From: Formicarius rufipectus | Taxonomy: Eukaryota > Chordata > Aves > Passeriformes > Formicariidae | Direction: 5' to 3' | Assembly: GCA_013399695.1 (NCBI GenBank) | Contig: VXAU01006145.1 | Span: forward strand, 2,411-66,410 | DNA: 64,000 nucleotides | In this document: positions 50,057 through 63,893 of the stretch, in pieces | How positions within the stretch are numbered: position 1 is the stretch's first letter | Layout: each line of letters starts with the position of its first letter | Notes under the pieces: model-generated | Databases searched by the model: none | The model's input: the letters and a program-made list of their open reading frames with translations, nothing else | What the model was told of the DNA's origin: nothing | Program-made: the position numbers and the translations under genes

Positions 50057-53000
50057 GCAGACTAGACCAGATGTCAATGGAATGTAACATGCAAACAAAA
50101 CTTAATTGGAGCAAGAAAAATACTTGGAGTTGTGGACTTCAACACCGACTGGTAAAACCAGAGCGATGACTATTATAAGAAGCACTTTAACTTCAACCAT
50201 TACGCTGCTTTTCAGGGAGAGCATTTGAGGAGGAGCGTTCCCTCCCAACACCAACTAATGCAGAGAATCAGTTACTGTTAAATGAGCACTTTCACTGTGG
50301 CTCAGCTAAACATGAGTTCTCACAGCCTTTTTAACCAACAAACAATAAGAGCAACATGTAAAAGGCAATTGGAATCTATGGTATGTCAAAATGGTATGGA
50401 CACCAGAAGTTTACATGGGGAAAGAATGTGAATTTGGATTCCAGCATATTTTTTCCAAAACACAATCAAAGACAGGAGTGAAATCAGTACTGAAACTTTT
50501 CTCTCCAATTCAAATGAAGAACTGTACTGAACTGAATAGAATTGAGTCTAAGCTTTTGGTAAAAATTTGGACTCATGGTGGAAATTGTCATTTAGCATGC
50601 CATCATTTTATGCCACACTATTAGATCAGATCCTGTATTATGAAAGAAATGAGATTATTTCTGTTTCCTTTCCACCAAGGAAAAAAATGAAATTAACCTT
50701 TAGAGCTTCTGATCTCACAACTGATTCAAGCATCAGGACTTCATTGTCTTCACCAAATCCAGGACTTTATGTGTATAAAGGGAGATATTTACATGAAAAT
50801 CTGGCTGTATTGGATTGGAAGACTTGTACGTGATGTTGCAGAGACAGAAGTGCAGCGAAAGTGCATCACGGATCAGGTAAGCAATAGCAGTTGCATCTGT
50901 CTCCTCCTCGCCTCAGTTTATACCTCTGATAGCTGCTATAGATATCAGGGAATCCCTTCCCTGCAGTAATCCTCCCTTTAAAGCCCTTGGAACTTCCATC
51001 ACACTTACGCCATCTGACTCTAATGAGGCATAGCACAGGAGCCTGTGAGAAAGGGTTGCAGTCTCTGTCTATTTCCTGTCACTTTTAAGAGCATGATAAA
51101 GGAAAAGAACAGGAAGTATGATTTTCAGAGATGATGGATTCTCTCCAATGCCTCCATAATCAATTAAAACAAAACACATGAAAGCTACGCAGAACAAGTA
51201 AAGAGAATATTCAAAGAATATTCATCATTTGTATAGCTCTGTTCTCTCTAAAGGTGTGGGAAACTGTTCCTTAATCTCATAGACTGCAGATGCAAGTTAG
51301 TATTAGAATCAAAATAGAATATGATCTCTTTTATCTGGTGATAATTATTTTGCAATTCCTTAACATTCCACAATCACAATTTAATAGAAGCTACTTTTCA
51401 AAGTACTTAGTTAAAGTGCAAAGAAACAGAATGGGGACAGACAGGTTGCTCTTTCTAGATCCACAGAAAGCAGCTTGAACAGAAGCTTTTCAGAGAGCTT
51501 TTGCAGCTAATATATGACGAAGGATCTTTTCATGCACAGACTATACATGGTGATTCTTTTCCTTGCTTTAAATCACAAAAGGAAACCACGAGCAAACAAT
51601 GGCTTTAAAAAGTGAAACAAAAGATAATTCAACTTTATGTACAGAGTCTGTTTGCCCCTCTACCCTACATATATGTGTGTATACACAAAGAAAAGACTTT
51701 TAGAACGCATAATGATAATCATCCAACCTTGTTAGCAAAAATGAGAAAAAATCAATTATTACTTTTACTTCAAGTATTTGAAAACTTGTTTCCTAAAAAA
51801 TATGCTTTCTTCTATTATTTTTGCTACATAGCCATCAGCTAGATGCATTTGTCACTGCAATACATATAATAAGTATTACACACAAGTTTCAATAATGATT
51901 CTACCAAATAAGATTTTCAATCTCTCTGCAAGCTCTAATATGCAACAAAATGTATGCTGTTTCTTAAGTTGCTCTGTTTAAGCAATGTGACATTATCATA
52001 TTAGCACAAGTATGTTTAATCTGTCTTTCAAAGAGGACAGGAATATTGCCTGTAAGCCACTGCAAGCATTTACACCATTTTAAAAGAAAAGTTGAAAATC
52101 AAAAGTACACAGCATAAGTACACAAAGCCTTGGCACTCTGATTCAATTTCTGCACTCTGTGCTGACCTCTACTGGTTTCTCCATCTTAGCTTTCACAAAA
52201 ATTAAACAACCTGTTTTTATTCAACTTTTGCACTCTTTTCTTCAAATTCAGGGATAAAGTAAATTATAATAAACCCTGATAGCTTATTTCTGACTGAAGG
52301 TCAAAAAATTATCAAGGTTCCAGCTATTGGTTGTAGTTTGTCTGTAGTGGATGGGACATTATGAAAAATAATCTGTTAAAAAACCCCACCTAATAACACA
52401 TATGCAGCTGTAGAAAGATTTTAAAATTAGAAAACATTCTTAACACATTAATTATTATGACTAATTAGTCTCATTTTTTAACTGCTATATCATGTTTCAC
52501 ATTATATTAGATGTTTGCTTTATAAAATCTTTTGTATTGTACAACACCAAGCATCTGACCAGAAGTATTACTGCAACACAAATACCAAAGCTGTGAATAT
52601 AAATGTACCAACTTTAATAATTCTCATTTGACAGATTTTGCTTCATAGAACACACTTCTCTCTAGAAGGTTCTCCAGAGGAAATATTTGCTTTAATTAGT
52701 ATAGAGCTAGTAGTTCTTTTACCGCACACAAGTGGATCAAATCCAGTAGCATGTTTGACATTGTGACAGTAACTCTGTAAATGTTTTGTCAAAACCAAGT
52801 CATCACCCTGTCTTAGAGAGCAGCGATGCAATCACCACATTTTTTGTACCAATAAATGCAGATCAAACTGTCCATTTTCTAACTGATCACAAAACCCCCC
52901 AGTTCTTAATGTGCCTGACAGTAAAAAGCAATTCTAGTTAGTCATAACTAAATGAGCAAACTTTTCCATCCTCCTTTACTGAAGAACACTTTGGTTGTCA

Positions 53001-53359
53001 GCAACACCCAAAACTTTCCAACTTTAAAAGCATATTTTTAGATTCCTTTGTTATGCAAATCTTTAAGTATGAATAACAGTTTTACTTATCATGAGAACTT
53101 CATTTCCTCTCACTGCTCTACCAGTGACTCCAAACAAATTTTTAAACTTTTTTTTTTAAGTCACCTTTACTGGTTGGAAAAAACCCTCAACTGTCCACAA
53201 AAACAGTGAATCTTTGTTGTTCTGCTGGTTTAGATAGTAAAGCAGATCACATATTGTTAATTCAATTTCAGAACAGCAAGATGTCTGTTATTCATGAAGC
53301 TACCTTTTGTAATAATGCATTTTTCTTTCATTTTTCAAGAAATTAACTTTGTATCCTGA

Positions 53360-53378
53360 ATATATATATATATATATA
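53360..53378. repeat. (TA)n microsatellite
   Basis: About nine to ten uninterrupted AT units. Confidence 0.85.
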
Positions 53379-53569
53379 AGATATTCAACATGAATCTGCA
53401 ATATTTTATACTGTATATATAAATATCCAAGTCTGACATCCTTTATCTTTCTTTTTCCTTTTCCACATATACTTGAGGAACACTCCTATATCTCTCCCTT
53501 CTTTTACAGAAGCCGAATCTCGCATCGCTCCATCCCCATGCTGTCAGTGCTTGTAACCATGAGCTGCAC

Positions 53570-53720
53570 ACTAGGGAAGCCCTGGGGAGCCCCTGTGGGC
53601 CCGGGCTCCCCCCAGACAGCGGCGGCACAGAAGTGCCAGTGCCCCCGCACCGCCCCGACGCGGTCCAGCAGAGGGAGGAGAGGGGGTTCCCTCACCGACC
53701 CGCGCCCCCCCAGGGCACCA
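53570..53720. promoter_or_regulatory. Short CpG- and GC-rich island
   Basis: About 150 bases of strongly GC-rich sequence with CpGs (gcggcgg, cgacgcgg, accgacccgcgcc) in an otherwise AT-rich, CpG-poor region. It contains CCAGCAGAGGGAGG, one base short of a CTCF core motif. It could be a small promoter-type island, an enhancer or the remnant of a GC-rich repeat. The frames through it on both strands (80 codons on plus at 53538-53780; 74 on minus at 53504-53728) are open simply because GC-rich DNA has few stops. Confidence 0.35.
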
Positions 53721-56180
53721 CAGCCCATTCTGCTCTACCTCCAAGCACAACGACAGTGTCAGCTTCAGGATCTCTGGTGAAAACCCACACCCAGAATGAG
53801 CAGTGATACTGCTTCGTGCCTTTTTCGCTTCTTACCTTCACCCAGTGATTGAGGAGGGGTGTCCACAAGGTTGCTGTCTCTTGGTCTTGCTGGGTTTGTC
53901 ACCAGTCCGGCTCTCACACTGCTGCTTCTGGTATTTGGATGAACAACTGGATCTGATCTGCTTATTCTGTGCTATATTAGAAAGAAAATATTTTGATGTT
54001 CTGTCACTAGAACTGGGCCTTTGGTCAATGAACAAATACATACACGTTCTGAGATTTGCAAATCAGCATCTTTTTCTGTAAGTGAGAAATAGAAAATCTT
54101 GTTAAGACTTCCTATAAATTACAAAATAATGAAAGACATTGATGTTTACTGAACAAGGTGTTGACTGGATCACCATGAAACCATCTTCTTTCCAAGAGGC
54201 ATTTTAAAGCAGTGCTTTCAGTCAGCTCTGCGCAAAATATTCCACAACAGCCCCAATAACTTTTTTCCTTACCTCTGGTATCCCAGTGAGGTCACATTCT
54301 GTTAAAAACATCCTGTCAAGCTTGGTACAAAAGGGCTCCAAAGAATCAGAATGCAGAAGCTATGCAACTTGCTGACTAACTTTGCTCTGTGTTATTTACC
54401 AACCACACAAAGAAAATGCTGTCTATTCAAAACACAGTTCAAAACTCTCTTCACAGAAAGTGAGTGAACAAACAGTCCCATGTCCGATGCTGTAGTCACA
54501 TCTCCCATGAGGCCCGGTGATAGCTCTGGGGCATGGGACGGAGTGACACCACCAGCAGTCACTACAAGGCACTTTTGTAAACAAGTTGTGTGTGTGTGCA
54601 GAGGAGGAGGAGGCGGCTGTTACTTTTGCTCTGTCTTAACATTATGCTTTAGTTGCTTTATCATGTTGAAGCAGAACTTCAGCCTTGCTTAGTCTGCTGG
54701 GTGCATTTGCTATAGTCCTTGCACAGGATTTCCCTCACTATAACTTTTATTTTCTTCCCAAAGAGATCAGAAAGGAGCACATGGAATTTGTGCAGGATCT
54801 GGATTTGGAACCTTGCAGCCAGGTTAAGCAGCAGAAACTGGATCACACTCTTCCAGACTCATCACAGAAACAGAAACTCCGTGGCTTACTCTACTTCATG
54901 CCTATCAAATCACAAAACATATGTGGCACGTCTTTTTCATTGATTTGTTAAAGAAATAATCCTCAGTTATACATGCCATACATAAGGTTCAAGTGTTCAT
55001 TATTTCTATAACTCAAAGTGGGAATTCTGACCCAACTTTATGACCTTTATACTTACAACAAATCACAAACAACTGTTTCCAGGTTGGGGAAGATTAATAA
55101 CTGTTCTTGTTGATCTCTTTGAAATTTCATTCTTCAGCAGTCTGACTATCATTGGAATCCTCTTTCTACCACACAATCCAAACCATGCTCGCTTCTTATC
55201 CACAAGGCAGCCCCTCCCATGCTTGATTTTTTGTTTCCCCTGAACAATTCACTAGTAAATATTTTTTTTTTTTTTATGTTTTCAAAGGTCCAAAAGTCAG
55301 GTGTTATAAAACACCTGTGATGTATGTTTGTGAGAAGAAAATAAAAGACAAGGTGACTTTATGTTGCAAAATAAATATGAGCCTGCGTCTCCTTTGGTGT
55401 GGTCTGGATTAGCACCTTTATAAGTTTTCACAGGTTTGTGACATAGGTTCTTTCAAATCTATATTTCAGGAATAAAGATCATTCCAGGTATGACATAAAG
55501 CACAGTAAACTGCTGATATACTTCAACAGCTGAATGGTTCATGATCAATAATTGAATGACAAAACTATAGCTTTTAAAATGTAAAAGTTTTTGAAGTACA
55601 CAAAACCTTAAACCACCTAGTTGTTTCTTCTATCAATACTTGAAAACAATGCCTTTAAAATATGAATGGTGAATGACAAGTGAAACTGTCTGAGTAACTT
55701 TCAGGATTTTTAAAATGAATATACTTGTTTCTCAATAACCAACAACCAGTCTTCAGTCTGAGTCTGTTGTTGTGCCTTGTCAAGCAGTACCATTCTCCAA
55801 AAGCAATCACTTAGAGATATCAAGGGAACCTTCACTTGTCCATAAGAACTGAAGATACCACACCAGTCAGTACTGTTATTTTATGTAGATTTAAAACACT
55901 GAAACCAATAGGAACCAATAGGAAGTTTTCCAATGATATTTGTATATATTTTCTTCATTTTGATTCCAAGTTTACTTTCTAAGTTCTTCTCTTCCCATTA
56001 AAATTAGCAGTATAATATAGAATAGTGTATACATATTCTCCCTCTTTCCCAGTGACCTCACTATTCCTCTTAATTATCTGTATCTCAGGAGCACATACAA
56101 AGGAATCTAGCAATTAAATCTGTGTTCAGATCACTCTCTTAATTCTATACTATTGTAGGAGAAGTTGGTTTTTTTTCACT
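53721..56180. other. Unannotated non-coding DNA
   Basis: No gene recognised. The 88-codon frame at 54685-54951 starts with a hydrophobic stretch but has no recognisable domain. A poly-T run lies at 55261-55275. Confidence 0.5.
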
Positions 56181-56239
56181 TGGATGATCCTTGTGGGTCC
56201 CTTCCAAATCAGAATATTCTATGATTCTATGATTCCATA
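56181..56239 (+). mobile_element. CR1 LINE 3'-end stub, plus strand
   Basis: 'gatgatccttgtgggtccc' and 'ttccaaatcagaatattc' are followed by two ATTCTATG-type octamers, the characteristic avian CR1 3' terminus. Only about 60 bases are present, which is extreme 5' truncation. Confidence 0.92.
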
Positions 56240-56949
56240 AAAGTCAACAATACTGTTGCAAGAGAGCAAAAAGTGAAAATGCCACTGTGTTTTAGAGACA
56301 GTTTCATGTTCTCTTGTTTTGTGCTGTGGATTTCTGTTCTTTGATGCACCTGAGGTTATGAGTGCTAGAAGTTCTTTTTGTCATTTGCAACCTGACATTC
56401 CATATCCCACACATAAAAATGACACTCACTGAAGGGCATCCTTTAGTGTCCCTTTGGAGCATGACTAGAGATGAACACCTGTCCCCTTAATTTTTAAGGT
56501 CCGGATTGTCAGCGACTCCATTCAACTTCAGAAGGAGAATCAGATTGTATTATTTATGAGTCTCAAAACTGAGACAGCAAAGTCAGGTTCAGATTCTCAG
56601 AAATTCCGCCTATCTACCTCTTGCAATATGATAATTTAACAAAACCAGATGAAGTTTATATGTGTGCTTTTCAAAAATTACCACACAATTCACTCTTGTG
56701 GAGAAAGGGACTAGAAAATTTAAGTTACAATGTTGATTTGCCAAATATAGGTCACATGGGAGCTAAAATGTGAACCTAATAATGCATTTAATGCCAAAAT
56801 CTCTTCTCTCTCTCCCCAACACGCCCACCAGGGAACTGAGATGAAGCAAGATTGATATTAATTAAGCACACAGAGGAGACCTAGCTGCAGTGACCAGCCT
56901 GATACAGAATTCTCTGGGGCTGACAGATAAACAAAAATGGAAGGGGTCA

Positions 56950-56975
56950 GAAAGAAAGAAAGAAAAAAAGAAAGG
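56950..56975 (+). repeat. (GAAA)n tract
   Basis: Five to six GAAA units with one A-rich interruption. Confidence 0.8.
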
Positions 56976-58985
56976 AATGAAATACCTTTTCTGGCTATTC
57001 ACAAAATATGCTCATCACTTTAAAAATAAATTGAAATACACAAAAAAAAAAAAAATCAGGCATGTTATTGGAAAAGCATTTAGTTAGGTGTACCGTAATT
57101 CCAGGAACAATGTTGGATACCAACCAGTCACATGCTTCCATCAGGTGGTTTAAAAAAAAATGAAACAAAAGAAGATTTTTAAAAAATCCCATTCTTTCAC
57201 CTACTCCCTGTAATTACCATGAGTTACAGTTTGGAGTGAAGCTGTAGAGAGGAGTAGGAGAAATGAGGTGAATTTGAAACACATAAAAGCTGGGCAAACC
57301 ACTCCAGTAGTCAGGCTCATGCAAAAGTACTTAACCAGAAACAAATGCTGCTGATGCTTTTGTTCTGGTCTTTTACTGAAGCTTATTCTGGCCTTCTGAT
57401 GTGCCTCCTATAGGTTGCCTCTGCCAGGCAACTGTGCATGTACTCACAGTCCCAACTGCTAGCATCACATTTATTTATTTATTTTCAGCCCAAATAAACT
57501 CTTGATGGCTTAACATAAAACATTTGGATTTTTTTTTTTTTTGAAGCACACTAAATAATATAAAAGCCAGAAGCACAATAGGCCATGAGGGAATGAAAGG
57601 GATGATTGTTCAAAGCCCTATTAAAAGGTTTGTAGCTTTATTTATATATTTTTTAACAACACAATTTCAGAGCCTTTTAAAGAAGACTCCTCCTCCCCAG
57701 TTGCCTGCCAAGATGGTACTTAGCTGAGGGAGGGAATGCCTGCTCTTTAAAAGATGATGGTATCTATTAGAGACAGAGAGATATAAAAAGGCTTTCCCAA
57801 ATACAGTTGTCCAGAAGGGTCAATGAAAAGAAACAAAAGGTATGAGATGAGAATTAAATGGAAAGAAGATGAGAACATTAAAACAGAGAGCCCTGAGAGA
57901 GAGGAGTGGTTTTTAAAGCAAAAATGGTATTGTAAAGGTCATTTTAGTTACTCTATTATACTAACCATGGTCCATATTTAGACATCTGTCAGGTAGTAAC
58001 TGTGAAGCACTTGACAAAAATTAACTGTTAAAACCCTCTTTTATGACATAGGTGAAGGACAGAGACCCACTTACATGCAGGCAGAGACCAGGTAGTTTCC
58101 ATGGAAGACCAGAAGACTCTTTGACAGCATACCATGTTGCAAAGCAACAGGCACAGAAAGATTAGTCTACCTCTTGGTGCGCTGCATTATTTCATTGCAG
58201 GTATTAAGTAATTTGTCTGGGTGCAACACACATCAAGTGCAGTCAAAATATCCAGAGATAAAACTGAGGTCTGTGTTCGCTCTCCTTCTTCTTAGAAACA
58301 AATATTACAGTCTAGGTCTCACTCTTAAAAAGTTCCTCCAAAAACAGCCTGTTCTGTCAAAATGCTCTCTGCAATCACTTACACAGATGTGATCACAAAC
58401 TCCCAGGTAACTCATGCAAATCTGAGTAAAAGTTGCCAAATCATCTTCTGTATTCACAGTAAAGGGCCAATATGGTTGCCTCTGTTGACATGGCCATGGT
58501 GATCTCTGGGGCTAGAGGATAGTTTGTTGGTTGTTCTGGCTGGAATTTTTCCATGGCTTATGACACCACTAATAGAAATTAAAAACTATGTATCTCTATT
58601 TTGCATATGAGAAATTCCTGTGTAGCTAAAGAGGGAGGGTGAAGAGCTTTACCTTCCCGGTGGTCTACAATCAGCTAATCAGCTTGCACTGTCAGTGTCA
58701 TTGGGCTCTGAGGCAGCCTACATCACAAAAATGATGAAGAAGTCTTTGGTACTTTCCATTTGTTAACATCAATAATGAAACCAATGCAAGAAAATGTTTT
58801 CATTGTAGCTTAGATTAAAGAAAAAAATCCAACTCCCAAGGACAGTTTTCTTAGAAACATCTCTGTTTCAGAACTGAAAATTCATCCTGTGAAACTAAAA
58901 ATAACTTCCATTTTCCTTCATATGTTTTCTGATATGCAACACACATTTCAGCAGGAATCTCCAAATAAACTCTGCTGAACATCTT

Positions 58986-59028
58986 TCAAGGACTCATTGG
59001 AGTCCTTGACTCAAGGACTTTCAAGGAC
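58986..59028. repeat. Local TCAAGGAC repeats with a 9-bp hairpin
   Basis: TCAAGGACT (58986-58994) and AGTCCTTGA (59001-59009) are perfect inverted copies separated by six bases. Direct copies follow at 59011-59019 (TCAAGGACT) and 59021-59028 (TCAAGGAC). This looks like a small local duplication with an inversion. Confidence 0.8.
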
Positions 59029-60369
59029 AAGTACCCAAACTGTATCACTAACCTTAATGTAAGTAAGATTAAGGTGCAGGTAAATTCTTCAGAGTTTATC
59101 CTTTTTCTTAAAAGGTTTTTCTTGTCTAAGCTTGATTTTGTAGATCTCTCAGGTTCTGAGATTGTGTATAGGAGATGCAAAAGACTTTGAAAAGAGGTGT
59201 ACCAAGCATCATTTTGCATGATACAGCGCTGAAGCTGCTAGCACCAATCTCAGTTCTGAGATCAAACCAGGACAAATTCCAAGCTGGTGTCATATTCCAG
59301 TGATACACAGTTTATTGGGCCTGTCCATGGAAGAAAAAAGATCTATCACCTTATTTATATGCTGGAGGCAAAGAGTGTAATCTTCCCTAAAGGAATCTTT
59401 GAAAGGGCCTGAGATAATCCAAGGTTACACAATTTACATTAAAATAACATACTGAAAAGGATATGGCTTGTACATCACAGTCACGTAAAATTTTCTTTCT
59501 AGTATTATGCTGGTTTTTGGTGAAACAGTGACTAAACTGTGATATATGCTATGAGGCCAAGCAATTCTTTATAAAATCCATTAAAATTTAGAGTAAAGAG
59601 AGAAAAGTAAAGCTGTATCCAACAGAAAGTAACAAAAGATTTCCAGTACCTAAAAGAAATTTACATTTCATATGATGTGGTCAGGATGCTGCAATTTCTT
59701 TTTACCATCCTGAAAATACAAGAGAATCATTGTCACCTGAAGCTGTTGTGACCTCTCTTTCGTGCTGGCTGGAAGGAAGGAATCTTAGCAGTGCATCCTT
59801 CACATGTGTCATAGGAGGCAGAGCAGGAGAGGCAAAACATGTGAGAGCCTTAGAAAGAATACCCATGGACTGACAACAGTAATTACTACAGTCACAGGCA
59901 TGAAAAGAGAACCAAAAGTGCTATCTCTCAGTGCTGCAAATATTCACCTTGTTCAGTGGTGCTTCAGCGTTCCTTCAAGTATAAGACTGTGGGGAACATA
60001 GAGCATGGTTTTCCCCATAATTTTCGGATAGGCTACTTAAACTCATCAGATATCAACAGTGAATTCTGTGAGTAGTGGACATCCATGATAGAGGTGCTCA
60101 TTTCAGAATCCACATTTTAAAAGAACAGTCTGTATGAACTAATTACAATCTAAACAATACAGAAACTGCCTTTTGAAGTGCCACTAGCAAAAGAGACACC
60201 GTCTTGTTATGAAGTAATTGGAGTCCCTGAGGATGAAGGACCCAACAACTGACCCTCTAGATGTACAGAAAAGTCTCATGAGTTTTACAAAATGCTGAGA
60301 TGTAAGGGTGATGTTGCTTTTTTTCAGCTAAAGAGAAATCCCTCGCTTTTGGGTTTGAGAAGAGCTTGG

Positions 60370-60384
60370 GCTGCCACCCAGTGG
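60370..60384 (-). promoter_or_regulatory. Candidate CTCF binding motif
   Basis: Read on the minus strand: CCACTGGGTGGCAGC, one base (position 6, G for A) from the vertebrate CTCF core CCAC(T/C)AG(G/A)(T/G)GGCAGC. Motif match only. Occupancy cannot be judged, and matches of this quality also occur by chance. Confidence 0.35.
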
Positions 60385-63300
60385 AGAGAGATACCAATTT
60401 TGTACTGATTTAGCTTCCCAGTCACAGTATGATAGTCAGCTCTCTAGCTCTCCAATAGTAGAAAAAGGAACACCTTAATGATATTATTGCTTAGTGCCCA
60501 CCAGTAATTCTGGTTCATTATATTCCATCTAGAAGTTCAAACACGGCTTTTTTAAATGCTAACCTAAGATCTTAGAGTCAGACTGAAATTTTGCCTTGCA
60601 TATCTTCAGTAGTGAATTCTGTCGGACAAAAGTAGTCTGATTTTGAATAAACTTCCTAAAGAAATGATGGAAAATACTTTTTATATTTTTGTTTCAAGTA
60701 TAATATAACTTTCATGCTATACTTCATTTGGCATTCTTGTTGTTATTTATGACCAAATAGATGTCTTTTACACAGATGGGATCACTTACAATGAAATTTT
60801 ACTAGGAGAAAATGCACTATGGGAGTATACAGTAAGAAAGGAGGACAATCCTATAAAACATTTAAATCAAACTTTAAGTACTGTCAGGACAGTTAAGATA
60901 CTTTAAATAGTAGTTCAAACATATTTCTTGGGTACAAGAATCAGAAAGTGGAACATACCAGGGACAAAACAAAGAAACTAGTCTCTTATGAAATTGTGAA
61001 TGGGGAAAAAAACTGATAATATTGAAAACTTTTTCATACAAAACATACTAAAATTGCTTATTTCAATTCAGTTTTTGATGTTTCATAACCAAAATATTTT
61101 TTTCTTACTTATTTTATAGACTGAAAAAAGAATAAAAACTGTCATAAGAATGCTTGTAATAGCTGTTGAGTATTCAAGCTTGGAAAAGGACTGAGATAAC
61201 TATAATATCCTCAAAAAAGGAAAATTTGGATCCTAAAACACCTAAACTACTCACAGCATGTCACATCTAATCCATGGTCTCATGATAATTTTGATATTCT
61301 GTCTCTCGTATCTACAGTGCCGAATCATGGAAATCGCAATTCTCCAACCAGACATGTCAGATTTTACAGAAAGCTTCTGGAAACCTGGAAATTTCCTCCC
61401 TCTCTTTGTCTGACTGGGTGTGCAAATCCTTTATGTCTAACTGCAAATAAGATCATGTTTCCTTGTAGGCATTACCCTCTTTTTCAAGTCTGTACTTCAT
61501 CTGACTTAGAACAAGTGTTGTTTAGATTTCTGAAATGCCCTCAACTACTAGACTAGTCATCCTATACTTGCTCATTAGCAACCTCCTCTGTTAAAATCTG
61601 TTGAAGATAATTATGCAGCAGACAAGATGACAGTCGTCTTCTTTAAAGCTATATAGTTTAGGCATTTGCCTGGGACACAGAAACTTCAGACTCTTGCCCC
61701 TGTTGTAATAAGACAAGGTGTTCTGAAGCCTATCTCTCATTCTTTCAGAGGATGCTACTTATTTCATGTAATTGAAAAGAAAAATCAAAACTACAATGCC
61801 ACAAAGCCAGAAGAGGTTCCCATGAGCATCCTTTCTGGGTCAGGTTACTGAATATAAGGATACACCTTTTCTCAGGTTATGAGAGAACAAGAGAGATCCT
61901 AGGGCTGCAGCTAAAGAAACAGAGAGAAAACTCTTTGTCTCAAAGTCAAGGGGTATTTTCCCTTGTTTGCTATGTTGTTTCTAAAATCTGGAACAAAAGA
62001 GCACCTCAAAGACTTTCTTTTCTGTTTTGAAATGGGACACCAAAACTCTATGACTGTGTTGACAGCTCTGGGGGTGTGCTTATTCTAATATTCCTAATCA
62101 CTGACCTGCTAGGACCAAAGGAGTTTAGTGGTCTTGACAGATAACTTCTGTCCATGATTACCAGCTTCATGTTTGAAGGACAGGCCTGTGCTTTCACTTT
62201 CCTGTGAACTATAACTCCTGATGCACAACAGCTTCAATTGACTCTGTGCTTGCAAAAATTTCTTTACCTTTGGGCACTTTTTATAGTCAGAAGAGATTTC
62301 TTAAGAAATTTGGCCAAAATTTTAACTAGAAACTTTCTCTGCACCTCAAGAAGAATTCTTAGCAGCTCAGTTAAAACAGAACACAAACTAAGCATAAGAA
62401 AATTGATAGCAGTGGACATATCTGAAACTGTGAAGGGTTGTGGCTTTTTCCAACGGTTTTATCGATTTAAAACTTCTGGTCATTATATTTTCATGCCACA
62501 AGAGGGAGTCACAGGCACATAATTTCTTCACTTAAAATGAAGCAAAAGCCTTAACATCCTGTAAATTACATTTATCAGGAAAGTTGCCTATTCCATTTGC
62601 TCTCTCGTGAACTTAACACTAATTCTGGAAACTAACAGGCTGACATAGAGGTTTTTACTCGACACCTCATTATGGGGAAAAAAAAAAAAAAAGAAGTTAA
62701 AAAATAGTTAAAATTCAAGGATTTTAGGCTTTCAGTGATGTACAAGGAAGAAAATATGCAGCAAAATCCTAAGTAACCATCCAAGGAGATAATATGATTG
62801 CTGAACTTTTAAGCTTTTCTCTGAAGAGTTTGTCCTAGGAAATTAGAAGTGGAAAAGGTGCATTTGTTTCCACTAAATTAAACTCGCTGTTGTATAAACT
62901 ACATTAATTATGGGACCAATATTTTATTTAAGGGAAAGTATTTATAGCTGCCATGATAATAAAGAAGGCTTCTACAACTTGAAGGCCAAAGAAGTTCAGC
63001 TAGAAGGGTGATGCTGTTTTACGTTAGTATAGGTATCAAATTTCATAATTAGCCATTTGTATATAAGCTTCTGTGAATAGAACAACTTATAATCTTCACA
63101 AATAAGAATATCCAATTGTCATGTAGATATTTCTAAATTTGGTTTGGCTCAGAGCAATGCCTCAGAATTAATTTCTCCACTACTTTTGCTGTTCTGATCT
63201 GAGCTGCCAGTCAAATAAAATTTAACATTATTTGTTCTTTAACACTGCAGTATAGCTCAGTTTCATTAAATACATCACAGAAGTCGTTGGTTTAGAAGAC

Positions 63301-63802
63301 ACCAAAACACTTCGTCTTAAAATTGAAGCCCATGCTAATAAAAAGGAGTGCAAAGAAAATAGCTTCATTTAAGTTTTCAATATCTCCATTGTAATGAAGA
63401 TTTTTTGTATAAAATAGAGTGATGTGATAATAAAAATTATTTGAAATGAGTTCTACAATGCTTTTGCAGGCATATACTTATAGTGCTATTGTGTTAGAGA
63501 ATCTGACGAATTAGGTGGAGCCTTGAAATACAAATAATAAGATATTTTTGAAAGATCTGTAAAAATACTTCACTTTCTAAACACTAGAGTTAAAATTAGT
63601 AGTAGCATTCTGAGTAGTGTAAACAACACAGTAGAAATGTTACAAGGTATATATTTCAATGGCAGTTATAAAGAATGCTAAATTAATTTCAGATTGAAAA
63701 AGAGAACAAGGATAGATGGTTTATGAATGACCAAAACTCCAGGGTTCCTCGTAACTTGAATTAGAGTGTGAGTTTCATACACATATACTGCCTCTGAAAA
63801 GG

Positions 63803-63818
63803 AAAAAAAAAAAAAAAA
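63803..63818 (+). repeat. Poly-A run
   Basis: 16 consecutive A, followed by further A-rich sequence. Confidence 0.85.
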
Positions 63819-63879
63819 TTAAAAAAATCAGAGAATAGTGATGGGTTTAGATGTGGTTTTGAGGTTAATATATAGATAT

Positions 63880-63893
63880 TGTTGTTGTTGTTG
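63880..63893 (+). repeat. (GTT)n microsatellite
   Basis: Four to five TTG units. On the minus strand they read as CAA (glutamine) codons within the short frame described for the right edge. Confidence 0.85.

Larger units (their letters stand above)
47601..53569. other. Unannotated AT-rich non-coding DNA
   Basis: No gene recognised. AT-rich alternating tracts lie at 48064-48105 and 49653-49672, poly-A runs at 49728-49740 and 50042-50056, and a (TA)n microsatellite at 53360-53378. Confidence 0.5.
56240..60369. other. Unannotated AT-rich non-coding DNA
   Basis: No gene recognised. It contains a (GAAA)n tract (56950-56975), poly-A at 57044-57056, poly-T at 57530-57542, and a small local repeat/hairpin at 58986-59028. 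Confidence 0.5.
60385..63893. other. Unannotated AT-rich non-coding DNA
   Basis: No gene recognised. Poly-A runs lie at 62678-62692 and 63803-63818. Frames are 94 codons at most and unsupported. A (GTT)5 tract at 63880-63893 closes the interval. Confidence 0.5.

Noticed and set aside
54685..54951. 88-codon frame with a hydrophobic N-terminus resembling a signal peptide
   Set aside because: No domain recognised. An overlapping 74-codon frame is open in another phase. Not enough to call a secreted protein.
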